From DASXRU01 sp034665305 (GTDB taxonomy: Bacteria; Acidobacteriota; Blastocatellia; Pyrinomonadales; Pyrinomonadaceae): a stretch of DNA of 64,000 bases. The position numbers were made by a program, and so were the translations under genes. Of this stretch, positions 1 through 8,383 are shown in pieces (the first letter of the stretch is position 1; the number at the start of each line of letters is the position of its first letter). Under the pieces are notes generated by a model. That model made no database searches and was not told the DNA's origin. It saw only the letters and a list, made by a program, of their open reading frames with translations. The DNA is taken from NCBI GenBank assembly GCA_034665305.1, contig JAXDFZ010000018.1, forward strand, positions 248,001 to 312,000, written 5' to 3'.

Positions 1-45
1 GGGAAGCCGCGCAGAAATTCGGCGACCTCCGGCTAGTCAGATCGC

Positions 46-246
46 TTAAGACTTACTCTTCCGCTTTTGATCGCCCTTATCGCCCTGCCCGGGCTTCACG
101 GTCGTCTTAGCATGTTTGCGAACATCCTGTGCCAGCGACCGGCCGACGTCATCACTTTCCTCGAAACGACCCTGTTCATCCCGTCGGACATATCGTTTAT
201 CCGTACCGGTATCGATCAACTCTCGTTTGCGCTCTGCTTTAGGCAT
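46..246 (-). CDS. small basic conserved hypothetical protein
   Basis: Encodes a 66-residue, very hydrophilic and strongly basic protein (begins MPKAERKREL, ends KRKSKS) with no membrane segment or signal peptide. Short proteins with the opening pattern MPKAERKRELIDTG recur in many soil bacteria as uncharacterised proteins; no function is known to me. The ATG at 246 is chosen over an upstream alternative start at 276 because a GGGAG ribosome-binding site sits 7 bases before it and because family members begin at MPKAE. The lysine/arginine/glutamine composition and likely disorder would fit a nucleic-acid-binding or stress-related protein, but that is inference only. It stands alone, separated from lhr by a repeat-rich gap. 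Confidence 0.75.
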   Translation of the reverse strand: MPKAERKRELIDTGTDKRYVRRDEQGRFEESDDVGRSLAQDVRKHAKTTVKPGQGDKGDQKRKSKS

Positions 247-746
247 CTCAATCTCCCTTGTTAATCGGCGCAGCAATCACGCCTGTAGTTTTGACGTACA
301 GTCGACAGAAAACTGTCTTGCTATGATCCACAATTCACACTGGATCACGACCAAATATGGAAGTAGCAAGGATGATGCCGCGGCGTGTGCTGTCAGCAGT
401 GCGTGCGGTAGCGGGCGTCAACTCTGTTGTGTGCGGCGTTAGGCAACAATGGTGTATCGATCCACTTAGGATTGCCCCCTCTCCGCAAGCGGAAGGGGGT
501 TGGGGGAGAGGAGGCGACACTTTCGTTCCCCACCCCAACCCCTCCCCGCGCGCGGGGAGGGGCAGATTCCGTATTCGTGCTGGGGACGGCGAGCGTCTTT
601 GGGAGTGCGGTGGCAAGTGCAGCGCGACATCGCTTTGGGCTCCGCCAGAAAGTTTGAGAGGTCGAGGCCGATCCAAAGCGCCGTCGCCGCTTCGCTCTGC
701 CGGCGCACCCATAGACGCTTTTCGCGGATTATCTGCTTCGGCAAAG
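247..746. repeat. repeat-filled intergenic island, no convincing gene
   Basis: This 500-base gap holds no ORF with protein-like character; the overlapping ORFs on both strands are by-products of high GC. About 474-564 is an inverted pair of C-rich palindromes (CCCTCTCCGC..GCGG.. against CCCTCCCCGCGCGCGGGGAGG). About 597-645 is a second palindromic module (TTTGGGAGTGCGG ... GCTTTGGG) of the same kind as the hairpin near 18300-18330. About 672-708 carries a segment (reverse complement GCCGGCAGAGCGAAGCGGCG) that recurs, slightly diverged, inside the flavoprotein gene near 7597-7630. These modules look like short dispersed palindromic elements that have accumulated here. Confidence 0.6.
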
Positions 747-3700
747 CTAGGCGGGGCGACGCAGGTACGAGCGAAGTTGCGGTGGCGTGATTTTACGGAG
801 CAAGGCGGCCTTGGCTTTCCATTCCAGCGTGCGACTTAATTCCACGAGGAATTTGGTTTCGCCAGCTTCCAGGCTCGCGATGGGCGTGCCGTCGCGATAG
901 AGGATGCGATTGGAAGTATGCGCGGTAACACGGCCGCCGGGCGTAATTATGCCGGCGAGGTTCAACGGATCGGCAGCGCTGATAGAGATAAGACTCTCCT
1001 CAGTTGAATGCCGACCGGCGTCTGCCTGATTGTCGTCACCACTGACTTGCGGGCGAGAGCCGGCGCCAAACAGATCCGGCGTCGCCGTGCGCGCGCGCCG
1101 TACCGAGCGCAGCATCCCTACGGCATCGGGCAGCGCAAATTGTTCGCCGGAAATCCCCGCCACGAAACGGCCGCCGCGAATTTCACCGCGAGCTTCCAAT
1201 CGATGGTAAAGCCGCAGGAGCACTCGCCACGGCACAACGATGCCTTCGCGTTCGAGCAGCTTTTTGAAAACCACACCGTAGCGTTTCAGTAAAGCACGAG
1301 CGACCTCTTCAACGGTTTCGGGATCAGACGCAGGCGAGAGTTTTGATCCATTGCCGGGGACAGGCAGGAATGCCTGTCCTACTCGTTGTAACAATGACCA
1401 GCGACCGGCGCTCGCCATATCGTAGACGGCCTCTCGGTGTTTGCGCCGCGCACCCGCATGGGTCTTTCGATGCGACGGCGTCAGCAGGGCTCGCAGCCCC
1501 GCGAAACTGTCGGAAACGACGAGGCCAAACGCGACCAGCTCGCCCAACGATTCTTCCACCTGACTGCGCAACAGTTTCGTACCTTCGACGATGTCGTTGA
1601 AGAATGATGCGCCGCGCGTTTCCAGGTAATCGTGCACTGCGCGAGTCGTAGTTGAAAACTCGATCTCTTTCGCGGCAGGTTGCGGGAAGGCCGAACTCCA
1701 GATGCTGAAGTCCTTTCGCTGCAGGAGAGCGATCGGAGTATTGCGCACCGGCGCTGAGCCGCGGGCTTTCTCCACGCCATTCTCAGCGGCACTTGACCGG
1801 TTCGTCGCCGCCGGTGTCAACCGGGCCCAAACGACTTCGCCCGAAAGGCACAGCGCATCCAGCCAGGCAGGATCGTATTCAATCAAACGGCTCGGCAGTA
1901 TCTCGCCTTCCCACGCAGCGGCAGGGGCTTCGAAACCTTCCAGCTGTTCAATGATCGCGCGCACGCTCTCGGGACCTTCCATCTGGTAATCGGGCGCGAC
2001 CTTTTGCCATGCCAACAGGAAGCGAATGAAATCAGCGCTGGAGACAGGCTCAATTTCCTGTCGCAGGCGATTCAGCGTGTATCGGTGAATCCGAGCCAGC
2101 AAACGACGCGCGCACCACTCAGTGTCCCCTGTGCCCGGTGTGAATTGTCCGCGAATTACAAAGCCTTCAGCCTCGAGTCTCAGCAAACCGCCGTCGATAT
2201 CAGGAACTGGCAAACCACTGGAGCGCGCCAGTTGTTCAGCGGTAACCGGCCCGAGGCCCTCCAGTCTTCCGCGAAGGATTTCCACGAGAGCGCGATCAAA
2301 GTCCCACGGCGTTTGGGCGAAACTCTGTGGCGCGGTGATGGGAGGTTCCAGATTTGCTCCCGGATAAACGGCATTGAATTGCGGCAATCGTTCGGCCGCG
2401 ATCCAGATATCTGATGCGCGCCCCTCTCCGCCTGCGGAGAGGGAGGTAAGCACGGCGGCGCGGCGATCGTTTTTCAACTCTGCAAAAAACGATTCCCATT
2501 CGGCGCCCTCGGCCGCAGTCAGGAAACCCAGTTCAAACAGCGCGTCGTGCAGCTCGTCGGCATTCTGTGGTTCCGGCCAGGCTTCTTCGCGAACGCGATC
2601 GATTGCCGCTTGATCAAGCCGGCCCATGTCGCCGGCCGTTTCCGGATCGAGCCACCGGCGTTGAAACACGGCGCGCGTGCGGCGTTCTTCCAGCGGCGCG
2701 TCGTCGAGATAGGCGTAAGGCCGGGCGTTGAGAATTTCCTGGGCGAGCGGCGAAGCCTCAATCACGTCGCGAGCAAACAAGTTCTTTTCGTTCCGCTCAA
2801 TCGCAGCCAGCAGTTTTTCCAGCGCTTGCACGTCCATCGCTTCTTCCAAACAGTCGTGCACCGTCTGGTCAACCAAAGGATGTACCGGGATCTCACGTTC
2901 GCCGCCGCCGAGGTTTTCCGCACATGCAACTTGATCGGGGAAGATGGCGGTCAGGAGATCTTCCGCGTCCATGCGCTGCAACTGCGCCGGAATTTTTTTG
3001 CCGCCGCGACGGCGCAGCACCGCTAACGATCTGGTCACGTTCCAGCGCCAGCGTATGTTCCACATGGGCGCGTCCAGCAGCGCCTGACATAGAAGCTGGC
3101 GCACGGTTTTGGAGTTCAAATAGTGAAAAACGTCGGCGAGGGGGAAACTATGAGTTGGACCAAGCGAGAGGACAATCGCATCTTCGGTCGCCGCCGCCTG
3201 TAACTCGAAATTGAACTTGCGGCAAAAACGTTTTCGCAGCGCCAGCCCCCACGCGCGATTGAGGCGACTGCCAAACGGCGAGTGCAACACTAACTGCATG
3301 CTGCCGCTATCATCAAAAAATCGCTCGAGCACCAGGTTGTCCTGCGAAGGCATGACACCGAGCACAATCTTAGCGCCGGCGAGGTACTCGACGATCTGTT
3401 CAGCGGCGGCGCGTGAGATGCCAACTTCGTCGGTCAGATATTTGGCCGCCGGCTCTGCATTGATGCGCTTGCCGCTAATCCAACCGTTACCGGCTGACTT
3501 GTCCGTTTCGTGGTCGGCAAGATCGATTGAACTTTCAACAGCATCGTCACCGGCGCTTTCGTGGACTTCCACCAGGCGCGCCACCTCGTCACGCAGACGG
3601 GAGACCGATACCGACAATTCGTGCGTGCGTGACGGCGCTTCGCCGAGCCAGAAGGGAATTGACGGGGGCTGGCCGTGGGCGTCTTCCACACGGACCTTGC

Positions 3701-5399
3701 CCTGTTCGACGCGCAGCACGCGCCATGAAGTGTTCCCGAGTTGGAAGATGTCGCCTTGCAGACTCTCAATCGCAAAGTCTTCGTTGACACTGCCGATCAC
3801 TAAATCACTGGGTTCAAGCACGACCGCATAGTCAGCCGTATCGGGAATTGCGCCGCCGGAGGTGATCGCCGCGAGCCGCGCGCCGCGCCGTCCCCGCAGG
3901 CGATGATTCACTGCGTCGTGATGCAAATATGCAGAGCGGCGCCCGCGCTTGGTGGAAAAACCTTCCGCGAGCATGCGCACCACGTCGTCAAAACTCTTTC
4001 GCTCCAGATTGCGATAGGGATAGGCGCCCTGCACCATTGCGAACAACTCATCCTCGGTCCATTCCTGCGGCGCCGAAGCGGCTACGATTTGCTGGGCCAG
4101 AATGTCGAGCGGTTTTTCCGGAATCTCGAGTTGATCCAGCTCGCCGCGTCGCACGGCATCGACGATCGCCGCGCATTCCACCAACTCGTCGCGCGAAAGC
4201 GGGAAGATGCGTCCTTTGGGAAAGCCTTCCACAGTGTGATTCGAACGGCCGACGCGCTGCAGGAAACTCGCAATTGAGCGAGTCGAGCCGAGTTGGCAAA
4301 CCAGATTGACGTCGCCGATGTCGATGCCGAGCTCGAGCGATGCAGTGGCCACCAACGCGCTGAGTTCGCCTGCTTTCAATCTCTGTTCGGCTGCCAAACG
4401 TTGTTCGCGCGCCAGACTGCCGTGATGCGCCGCGATGTTTTCATCACCGATTCGTTCGCCGAGATGTCGCGCCACCCGCTCAGCCAAACGTCGCGTGTTG
4501 ACGAAGACCAGAGTCGTTTTGTGCTGGCGAATCATCTGCGCCAGACGGTCGTAAACTTCATCCCACACTTCGCCGGACATCACGGCCTGCAGCGGCGACT
4601 CCGGCAGTTCGATCGCCAAATCCAGGCGCCGCACGTGTCCACTATCGACGATGGCGCAATCGGGCGTGCCGTCGCTACTGATGTTCGCCGTGCCGACCAG
4701 GAAGCGCGCCACTTCTTCGATCGGACGTTGGGTCGCCGACAAGCCGATGCGTACAAGTTTCGAGTTTCGAGTTTCGGGTTTCGAGTTTTCGAGTTGCGCT
4801 GTTTCAGTTTGATGCAGAGCTACGAGCTGTTCCAGGCGTTCGATCGAGAGGGCGAGATGCGATCCTCTTTTGTCACTGACGACCGCGTGAATTTCGTCAA
4901 GAATCAGAGTGCGCGTCGTTTGCAGCATGCGCCGGCCACCTTCGCTGGTCAGCAGAATGTACAAAGACTCCGGCGTCGTCACGATTATGTGCGGCGGGCG
5001 TTTCACCATCGCCGTCCGTTCGGCAGCCGGCGTGTCACCGGTCCGGACCATGGTGCGAATATCAATTTCCGGCAAACCCATTTCCCGCAGTTCCTGTTGA
5101 ATGCCGGCGAGAGGCACCTGCAGATTGCGCTGGATATCATTGCTGAGCGCTTTCAGCGGGGACACGTAGACGACATGCGTCGTGTCTTCCAATTGCCCGT
5201 CGATACTGAGACGCACCAATTCATCGATAGCGGCGAAGAACGCCGCGAGGGTTTTACCCGAACCGGTGGGAGCGGCGATCAGCGTATTGCGGTGTTGCTT
5301 GATTGCCGGCCAAGCCAGTTCCTGCGCTTCGGTCGGCGCCGGAAAAGTCTTGGTAAACCAGCGCGCAACTGCCGGATGAAAGCTCTGCAGACTACTCAT
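747..5399 (-). CDS. lhr: large ATP-dependent helicase of the Lhr family
   Basis: A 1550-residue superfamily 2 helicase, close in length to E. coli Lhr (about 1540). The N-terminal half carries the helicase core: Walker A AAPTGSGKT (residues 42-50), DEIH box (168-171), SAT motif (221-223), and QRVGRSNH motif VI. It is followed by the winged-helix/beta-barrel Lhr core and a long C-terminal extension. Lhr proteins are ATP-driven 3'-5' DNA translocases thought to act in DNA repair. The ATG at 5399 is preferred to the TTG at 5450 because it opens MSSLQSFHPAV.RWF, as in relatives, and lies below a possible promoter. Two repeat intrusions are visible in frame: a heptamer tract (residues about 203-214) and a VGQAFLPV palindrome near the C-terminus; a CCCTCTCCGC palindrome (2421-2443) is also in frame. 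Divergent neighbour: LigD-type polymerase. Confidence 0.95.
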   Translation of the reverse strand: MSSLQSFHPAVARWFTKTFPAPTEAQELAWPAIKQHRNTLIAAPTGSGKTLAAFFAAIDELVRLSIDGQLEDTTHVVYVSPLKALSNDIQRNLQVPLAGIQQELREMGLPEIDIRTMVRTGDTPAAERTAMVKRPPHIIVTTPESLYILLTSEGGRRMLQTTRTLILDEIHAVVSDKRGSHLALSIERLEQLVALHQTETAQLENSKPETRNSKLVRIGLSATQRPIEEVARFLVGTANISSDGTPDCAIVDSGHVRRLDLAIELPESPLQAVMSGEVWDEVYDRLAQMIRQHKTTLVFVNTRRLAERVARHLGERIGDENIAAHHGSLAREQRLAAEQRLKAGELSALVATASLELGIDIGDVNLVCQLGSTRSIASFLQRVGRSNHTVEGFPKGRIFPLSRDELVECAAIVDAVRRGELDQLEIPEKPLDILAQQIVAASAPQEWTEDELFAMVQGAYPYRNLERKSFDDVVRMLAEGFSTKRGRRSAYLHHDAVNHRLRGRRGARLAAITSGGAIPDTADYAVVLEPSDLVIGSVNEDFAIESLQGDIFQLGNTSWRVLRVEQGKVRVEDAHGQPPSIPFWLGEAPSRTHELSVSVSRLRDEVARLVEVHESAGDDAVESSIDLADHETDKSAGNGWISGKRINAEPAAKYLTDEVGISRAAAEQIVEYLAGAKIVLGVMPSQDNLVLERFFDDSGSMQLVLHSPFGSRLNRAWGLALRKRFCRKFNFELQAAATEDAIVLSLGPTHSFPLADVFHYLNSKTVRQLLCQALLDAPMWNIRWRWNVTRSLAVLRRRGGKKIPAQLQRMDAEDLLTAIFPDQVACAENLGGGEREIPVHPLVDQTVHDCLEEAMDVQALEKLLAAIERNEKNLFARDVIEASPLAQEILNARPYAYLDDAPLEERRTRAVFQRRWLDPETAGDMGRLDQAAIDRVREEAWPEPQNADELHDALFELGFLTAAEGAEWESFFAELKNDRRAAVLTSLSAGGEGRASDIWIAAERLPQFNAVYPGANLEPPITAPQSFAQTPWDFDRALVEILRGRLEGLGPVTAEQLARSSGLPVPDIDGGLLRLEAEGFVIRGQFTPGTGDTEWCARRLLARIHRYTLNRLRQEIEPVSSADFIRFLLAWQKVAPDYQMEGPESVRAIIEQLEGFEAPAAAWEGEILPSRLIEYDPAWLDALCLSGEVVWARLTPAATNRSSAAENGVEKARGSAPVRNTPIALLQRKDFSIWSSAFPQPAAKEIEFSTTTRAVHDYLETRGASFFNDIVEGTKLLRSQVEESLGELVAFGLVVSDSFAGLRALLTPSHRKTHAGARRKHREAVYDMASAGRWSLLQRVGQAFLPVPGNGSKLSPASDPETVEEVARALLKRYGVVFKKLLEREGIVVPWRVLLRLYHRLEARGEIRGGRFVAGISGEQFALPDAVGMLRSVRRARTATPDLFGAGSRPQVSGDDNQADAGRHSTEESLISISAADPLNLAGIITPGGRVTAHTSNRILYRDGTPIASLEAGETKFLVELSRTLEWKAKAALLRKITPPQLRSYLRRPA
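1358..1382. repeat. VGQAFLPV palindrome, copy 1 (inside lhr)
   Basis: A 25-base near-perfect palindrome (GGACAGGCAGG-AAT-GCCTGTCC, then TAC). It lies within the lhr reading frame and is read on the minus strand as V-G-Q-A-F-L-P-V, in a linker near the C-terminus. Six further copies of this family occur in the window. Confidence 0.85.
2421..2443. repeat. CCCTCTCCGC palindrome inside lhr
   Basis: CCCCTCTCCGC-CT-GCGGAGAGGG is a 10-base-stem palindrome lying in frame in lhr (read as SAGGEG). The same half-site is found in the intergenic doublets at about 474-564 and 20873-20959. Confidence 0.7.
4756..4798. repeat. six-unit heptamer tandem repeat inside lhr
   Basis: Six consecutive near-copies of AGTTTCG (one unit has an extra T, one a T-to-G change) interrupt the helicase core between the DEIH and SAT motifs. 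Read on the minus strand they add about a dozen residues (ENSKPETRNSK). The heptamer period is not a multiple of three, so unit gain or loss would shift the frame. Confidence 0.8.
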
Positions 5400-5451
5400 G
5401 ATTGCTAACTTATTCGCGGGTGGCCATGTATGAAATTGTGTTTCACGCAAG

Positions 5452-5479
5452 AGACTACGCCGTTTTATTTTTCTGTCAA
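5452..5479 (-). promoter_or_regulatory. possible promoter of lhr
   Basis: On the minus strand a perfect -35 TTGACA (5479-5474) is followed after 16 bases by TAGTCT (5457-5452), a weak -10 match. It would place transcription start near 5445, about 45 bases before the ATG at 5399, and would make the TTG at 5450 unlikely as the start. Confidence 0.35.
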
Positions 5480-5517
5480 GGGTATGACCGATAGTTTATC
5501 ACGGGCCAATCCACTCC

Positions 5518-5633
5518 AGCTCTTCACTGGGACCGCGGGCGTCCCGCCCGCACTTCTTGAAAACCAGCTTTCCTCGATGGATGCCGTTAAGGATAGTAAG
5601 CGGGCGGGACGCCCGCGGTCCCAGTGAAGAGCT
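5518..5633. repeat. 34-bp perfect inverted-repeat doublet between lhr and the LigD-type gene
   Basis: Arms 5518-5551 and 5600-5633 are exact reverse complements over 34 bases, separated by 48 bases. Each arm contains its own smaller palindrome (GCGGGCGTCCCGC). The whole unit could fold into a very stable hairpin. It is a paired palindromic element (REPIN-like organisation) placed between divergent genes. Confidence 0.9.
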
Positions 5634-5661
5634 TGAGCGAGCATGATAGGATTCTCTTAAG

Positions 5662-6663
5662 ATGAAAGAAGCGACACGCGATTACCATCCGGCCACCTTC
5701 ACGAAGTCCTCTACAGGTCCGGCCAAACGGCAGCCAAAGAATTTCCAGATTCCCAAGGGTGCGACTGAATTGGAGGCGAACGTCGGCGATCGGATCGTCA
5801 AACTCACCAATCTTAAGAAACCTTTCTGGCCTGAGCTGGGAATCACCAAGGGCGATCTGCTTCAGTATTACGCTGATGTGGCGCCGGTGTTGCTGCCGCA
5901 CATCAAGGATCGCGCGATGGTGATGAAGCGTTATCCGAACGGCGCTGCGGGCGATTTCTTTTTCATGAAGCATGCGCCCACGCCGCGGCCGGCGTGGATT
6001 GAAATCTGCTCGATCGATCATTCTTCGGGAAACATCGTGGATTTCCCGGTCATTCAGGATTTGGCGTCGTTGTTATGGGTCGTGAATCTTGGCTGCATCG
6101 ATCTTAATCAATGGTACGCGCGCTGTGATGATGTCGACCGTCCCGACTACCTGCATTTCGATTTGGATCCGGGCCCGGGCGCATCGTTCGACAATGTTCG
6201 CGAGACGGCGATGAAAGTTTACGAGGCGCTGACGTCATTGAAGATGCCGTCGCTGGCCAAGACGACCGGATCGAAGGGAATTCATATTTACGTGCCGATC
6301 ATTCGCGGTCCGACGCAGAAACAGGTCTGGACTTTCGCCAAAGAAATGGCCCGAGTGCTGGAGCAGGCAAATCCAAAACTCATAACTGCGGAGTATCGCA
6401 TCGCCAAAAGGCCGAAGGGCAGGGTCCTGGTTGATTACAATCAAAACGCGTGGGGACGGACGTTGGCGTCGATTTATTCCGTGCGGCCAACGCCCTGGGC
6501 GGGTGTGTCTACGCCGGTGACCTGGAAAGAAATTGAAAAGGGTATCAAGATCGAAAACTTCCGCCTCGACAACGTTCGCGCGCGCATCGCGAAGCTGGGC
6601 GATTTATGGAAGCCGCTGCTGGCAGCGCGGGGCCGGTTCAAACTTGAGCGCTATTTGGGATAA
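5662..6663 (+). CDS. stand-alone LigD-type primase-polymerase (PolDom)
   Basis: A 333-residue archaeo-eukaryotic-primase-type polymerase of the LigD PolDom family, which adds nucleotides at broken ends during non-homologous end joining. Catalytic signatures are visible: HFDLDPG (metal-binding Asp167 and Asp169), SKGIHIY (204-210), and VLVDYNQN (255-262, third Asp at 258). The length fits a PolDom alone; no ligase or nuclease domain is attached. Residues 1-40 form a basic, probably flexible leader. No Ku or ATP-dependent ligase gene is in the window, so its partners must lie elsewhere if it works in end joining. Divergent from lhr; the two may be a loose DNA-repair neighbourhood. Confidence 0.9.
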   Translation: MKEATRDYHPATFTKSSTGPAKRQPKNFQIPKGATELEANVGDRIVKLTNLKKPFWPELGITKGDLLQYYADVAPVLLPHIKDRAMVMKRYPNGAAGDFFFMKHAPTPRPAWIEICSIDHSSGNIVDFPVIQDLASLLWVVNLGCIDLNQWYARCDDVDRPDYLHFDLDPGPGASFDNVRETAMKVYEALTSLKMPSLAKTTGSKGIHIYVPIIRGPTQKQVWTFAKEMARVLEQANPKLITAEYRIAKRPKGRVLVDYNQNAWGRTLASIYSVRPTPWAGVSTPVTWKEIEKGIKIENFRLDNVRARIAKLGDLWKPLLAARGRFKLERYLG

Positions 6664-6803
6664 GCCGCAAGCGGGCAGACGGTTAGCTTCGTGATCGCGA
6701 CGGGTACGTACACGGTTTTGGAGCGTCGCTAGGTTAGCCGGCCAAGACTCGATGCGGCTTCGGCACAGCTTGGGGAACGCGGAGCGGGGCAGTAGCCCGT
6801 TAG

Positions 6804-8135
6804 CTAAACAGCCTGGCCGGCAGCATAACCAGAAGCCCACGCCCATTGAAAATTGTAGCCACCCAGTTGACCCGTCACGTCCACGACCTCGCCAATAAAA
6901 TACAGCCCCGGAACGCGACGGGCTTCCATTGTTTGCGATGACAATTCTTTAGTTGCCACCCCGCCGGTTGTCACTTCCGCTTTTTTAAAACCTTCCGTTC
7001 CCGACGGAACGATCTGCAGGTTGTGAACCAACTCAGCCACGCGTTGCAACTCCGAAGGGTTGTATTGTTTCAGCGGCCGCGACGGCGCATACAGCGCGCA
7101 CCACGCGTTGGCAAAACGCTTTGGCAAGTATTGGGAAAGAACGGTGGCCAGGTCGACGCCGGACTCCTGTTGGGCCATCAGGATGTCGAGCACCTCTTCG
7201 TCGGGCAGAAGATCAATCGTAATCGAATCGCCGGGATGCCAGTAGTTTGACACTTGTAGGATCGCGGGACCGCTCAAGCCACGATGCGTGATGAGTATGT
7301 TTTCGCGAAACTCGGCTGACGGCACGGTCGAGCGGCGCGCGTGTTTGCCCCCGGCGCTAACCAACGCGTCGATTGACACACCGCTAATGGGAGTGAGCTC
7401 TCTTAGAACTTCCGAAGATAAGGTGAACGGCACGAGGCCGGGGCGCGGCTCCTCAATTTCAAGACCGAACTGGCGAGCCAAACGATAGCCAAAGTCCGTT
7501 GCGCCCAGCGGTGCAATCGACAACCCGCCGGTCGCAATCACCAGCGACGAACAGGCGAAGGCTCCTTGGTCAGTTTGCACGAGGAACTCTTTGGAGTGTG
7601 CCGGCAGAGCAGAGCGGCGACGGTGCTTTGGTTCGCGGTCAACTTCTGAATGCGCGGAGTCGTTTTGCGACGATGGGACAGGCAGGAATGCCTGTCCTAC
7701 CTCGATCGCATCGGGATGTTGATTGCCGTGCGCAACACCCAACACGCGGCAGCCACAACGGATCTGCACTCCAGCGGCGGCGCACTCGCTCAGCAGCATG
7801 TCGATTATCTGTTGCGCGCTGCCATCGCAAAATAACTGGCCCAGGTTCTTTTCGTGATAAGCGATGCCGTATTTTTCCACGAGAGAAATAAAGCCTGCCG
7901 GCGTGAACCGGGCGAGGGCGGACTTACAAAAGTGTGGATTAGCAGAGATGAAATTCTCGGCCGTCGTATTAGTATTGGTGAAGTTACAACGCCCGCCACC
8001 GGAGATGGCAATCTTTTTGCCGACGCGATCCTGATGTTCCAGCAGCAGGACACTGCGCCCGCGCTTGCCCGCTTCGATTGCGCAAAAGAGCCCGGCAGCG
8101 CCTCCGCCAATTACGATGACATCGCTTTCTGCCAT
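6804..8135 (-). CDS. NAD(P)/FAD-dependent oxidoreductase, BaiN/HI0933 family
   Basis: A 443-residue cytoplasmic flavoprotein. The Rossmann FAD-binding motif GGGAAGLFCAIEAG starts at residue 10, followed by the family signature KIAISGGGRCNFTN (about 41-54). The second FAD motif is GLYFIGEVVDVTGQLGGYN near the C-terminus. The family (YhiN, BaiN) has poorly known physiological substrates; BaiN is tied to bile-acid reduction in gut bacteria, which is unlikely here. The protein is about 40 residues longer than usual because of an insertion at about 140-182 made of a VGQAFLPV palindrome and another repeat-derived stretch (HRRRSALPAHSKEF). The insert lies before the LVIATGG motif, apparently in a surface loop. 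Confidence 0.88.
   Translation of the reverse strand: MAESDVIVIGGGAAGLFCAIEAGKRGRSVLLLEHQDRVGKKIAISGGGRCNFTNTNTTAENFISANPHFCKSALARFTPAGFISLVEKYGIAYHEKNLGQLFCDGSAQQIIDMLLSECAAAGVQIRCGCRVLGVAHGNQHPDAIEVGQAFLPVPSSQNDSAHSEVDREPKHRRRSALPAHSKEFLVQTDQGAFACSSLVIATGGLSIAPLGATDFGYRLARQFGLEIEEPRPGLVPFTLSSEVLRELTPISGVSIDALVSAGGKHARRSTVPSAEFRENILITHRGLSGPAILQVSNYWHPGDSITIDLLPDEEVLDILMAQQESGVDLATVLSQYLPKRFANAWCALYAPSRPLKQYNPSELQRVAELVHNLQIVPSGTEGFKKAEVTTGGVATKELSSQTMEARRVPGLYFIGEVVDVTGQLGGYNFQWAWASGYAAGQAV
7676..7700. repeat. VGQAFLPV palindrome, copy 2 (inside flavoprotein gene)
   Basis: Same 25-base palindrome as at 1358, identical over the core, read on the minus strand in the same frame as VGQAFLPV (residues 146-153). 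About 50 bases further (7597-7630) lies a diverged copy of a segment also found at 672-708, so this insertion is composite. Confidence 0.85.
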
Positions 8136-8183
8136 GAATAGGACTCAGTGGAACTGTTGTCTTTTTTGGATTGAGCCGCTGCT

Positions 8184-8307
8184 AAGAGCGGGGGCAGGCC
8201 GCCCTTCCTGACTGCAGGGGTTCAAGTTGAATTTTGATTATTCAACTCTTGCAACCAGACTCAACATTCAATCTCGCAGTCGGGAAGGGCGGCTTGCCCC
8301 CGCTCTT
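8184..8307. repeat. inverted-repeat doublet, GGGGGCAGGCCGCCC type
   Basis: Arms 8184-8215 and 8276-8307 (32 bases, a few mismatches) are inverted around a 60-base AT-richer centre. Each arm contains a GGGC/GCCC palindrome. It occupies most of the gap between the flavoprotein start and the first sortilin-like gene. Confidence 0.8.
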
Positions 8308-8383
8308 TCCTTTCGGGCCCGAATCTAATACTGTTTCGAAAATTCTAAAACTCTAAGACTCAAAACTGGGGGACAACTGGTTC

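Noticed and set aside
357..839. Long ORF on the plus strand in the repeat island
   Set aside because: It runs across several palindromic modules and into the lhr 3' end on the other strand; composition is not protein-like and there is no ribosome-binding site.
4293..5408. 371-codon ORF opposite lhr
   Set aside because: It is the antisense frame of a strongly conserved helicase core, with no recognisable domain or ribosome-binding site.
5518..5633. CRISPR-like array from repeated arms
   Set aside because: Only two inverted copies, no direct repeats of regular spacing, no cas genes; none of the repeat families in the window has CRISPR geometry.
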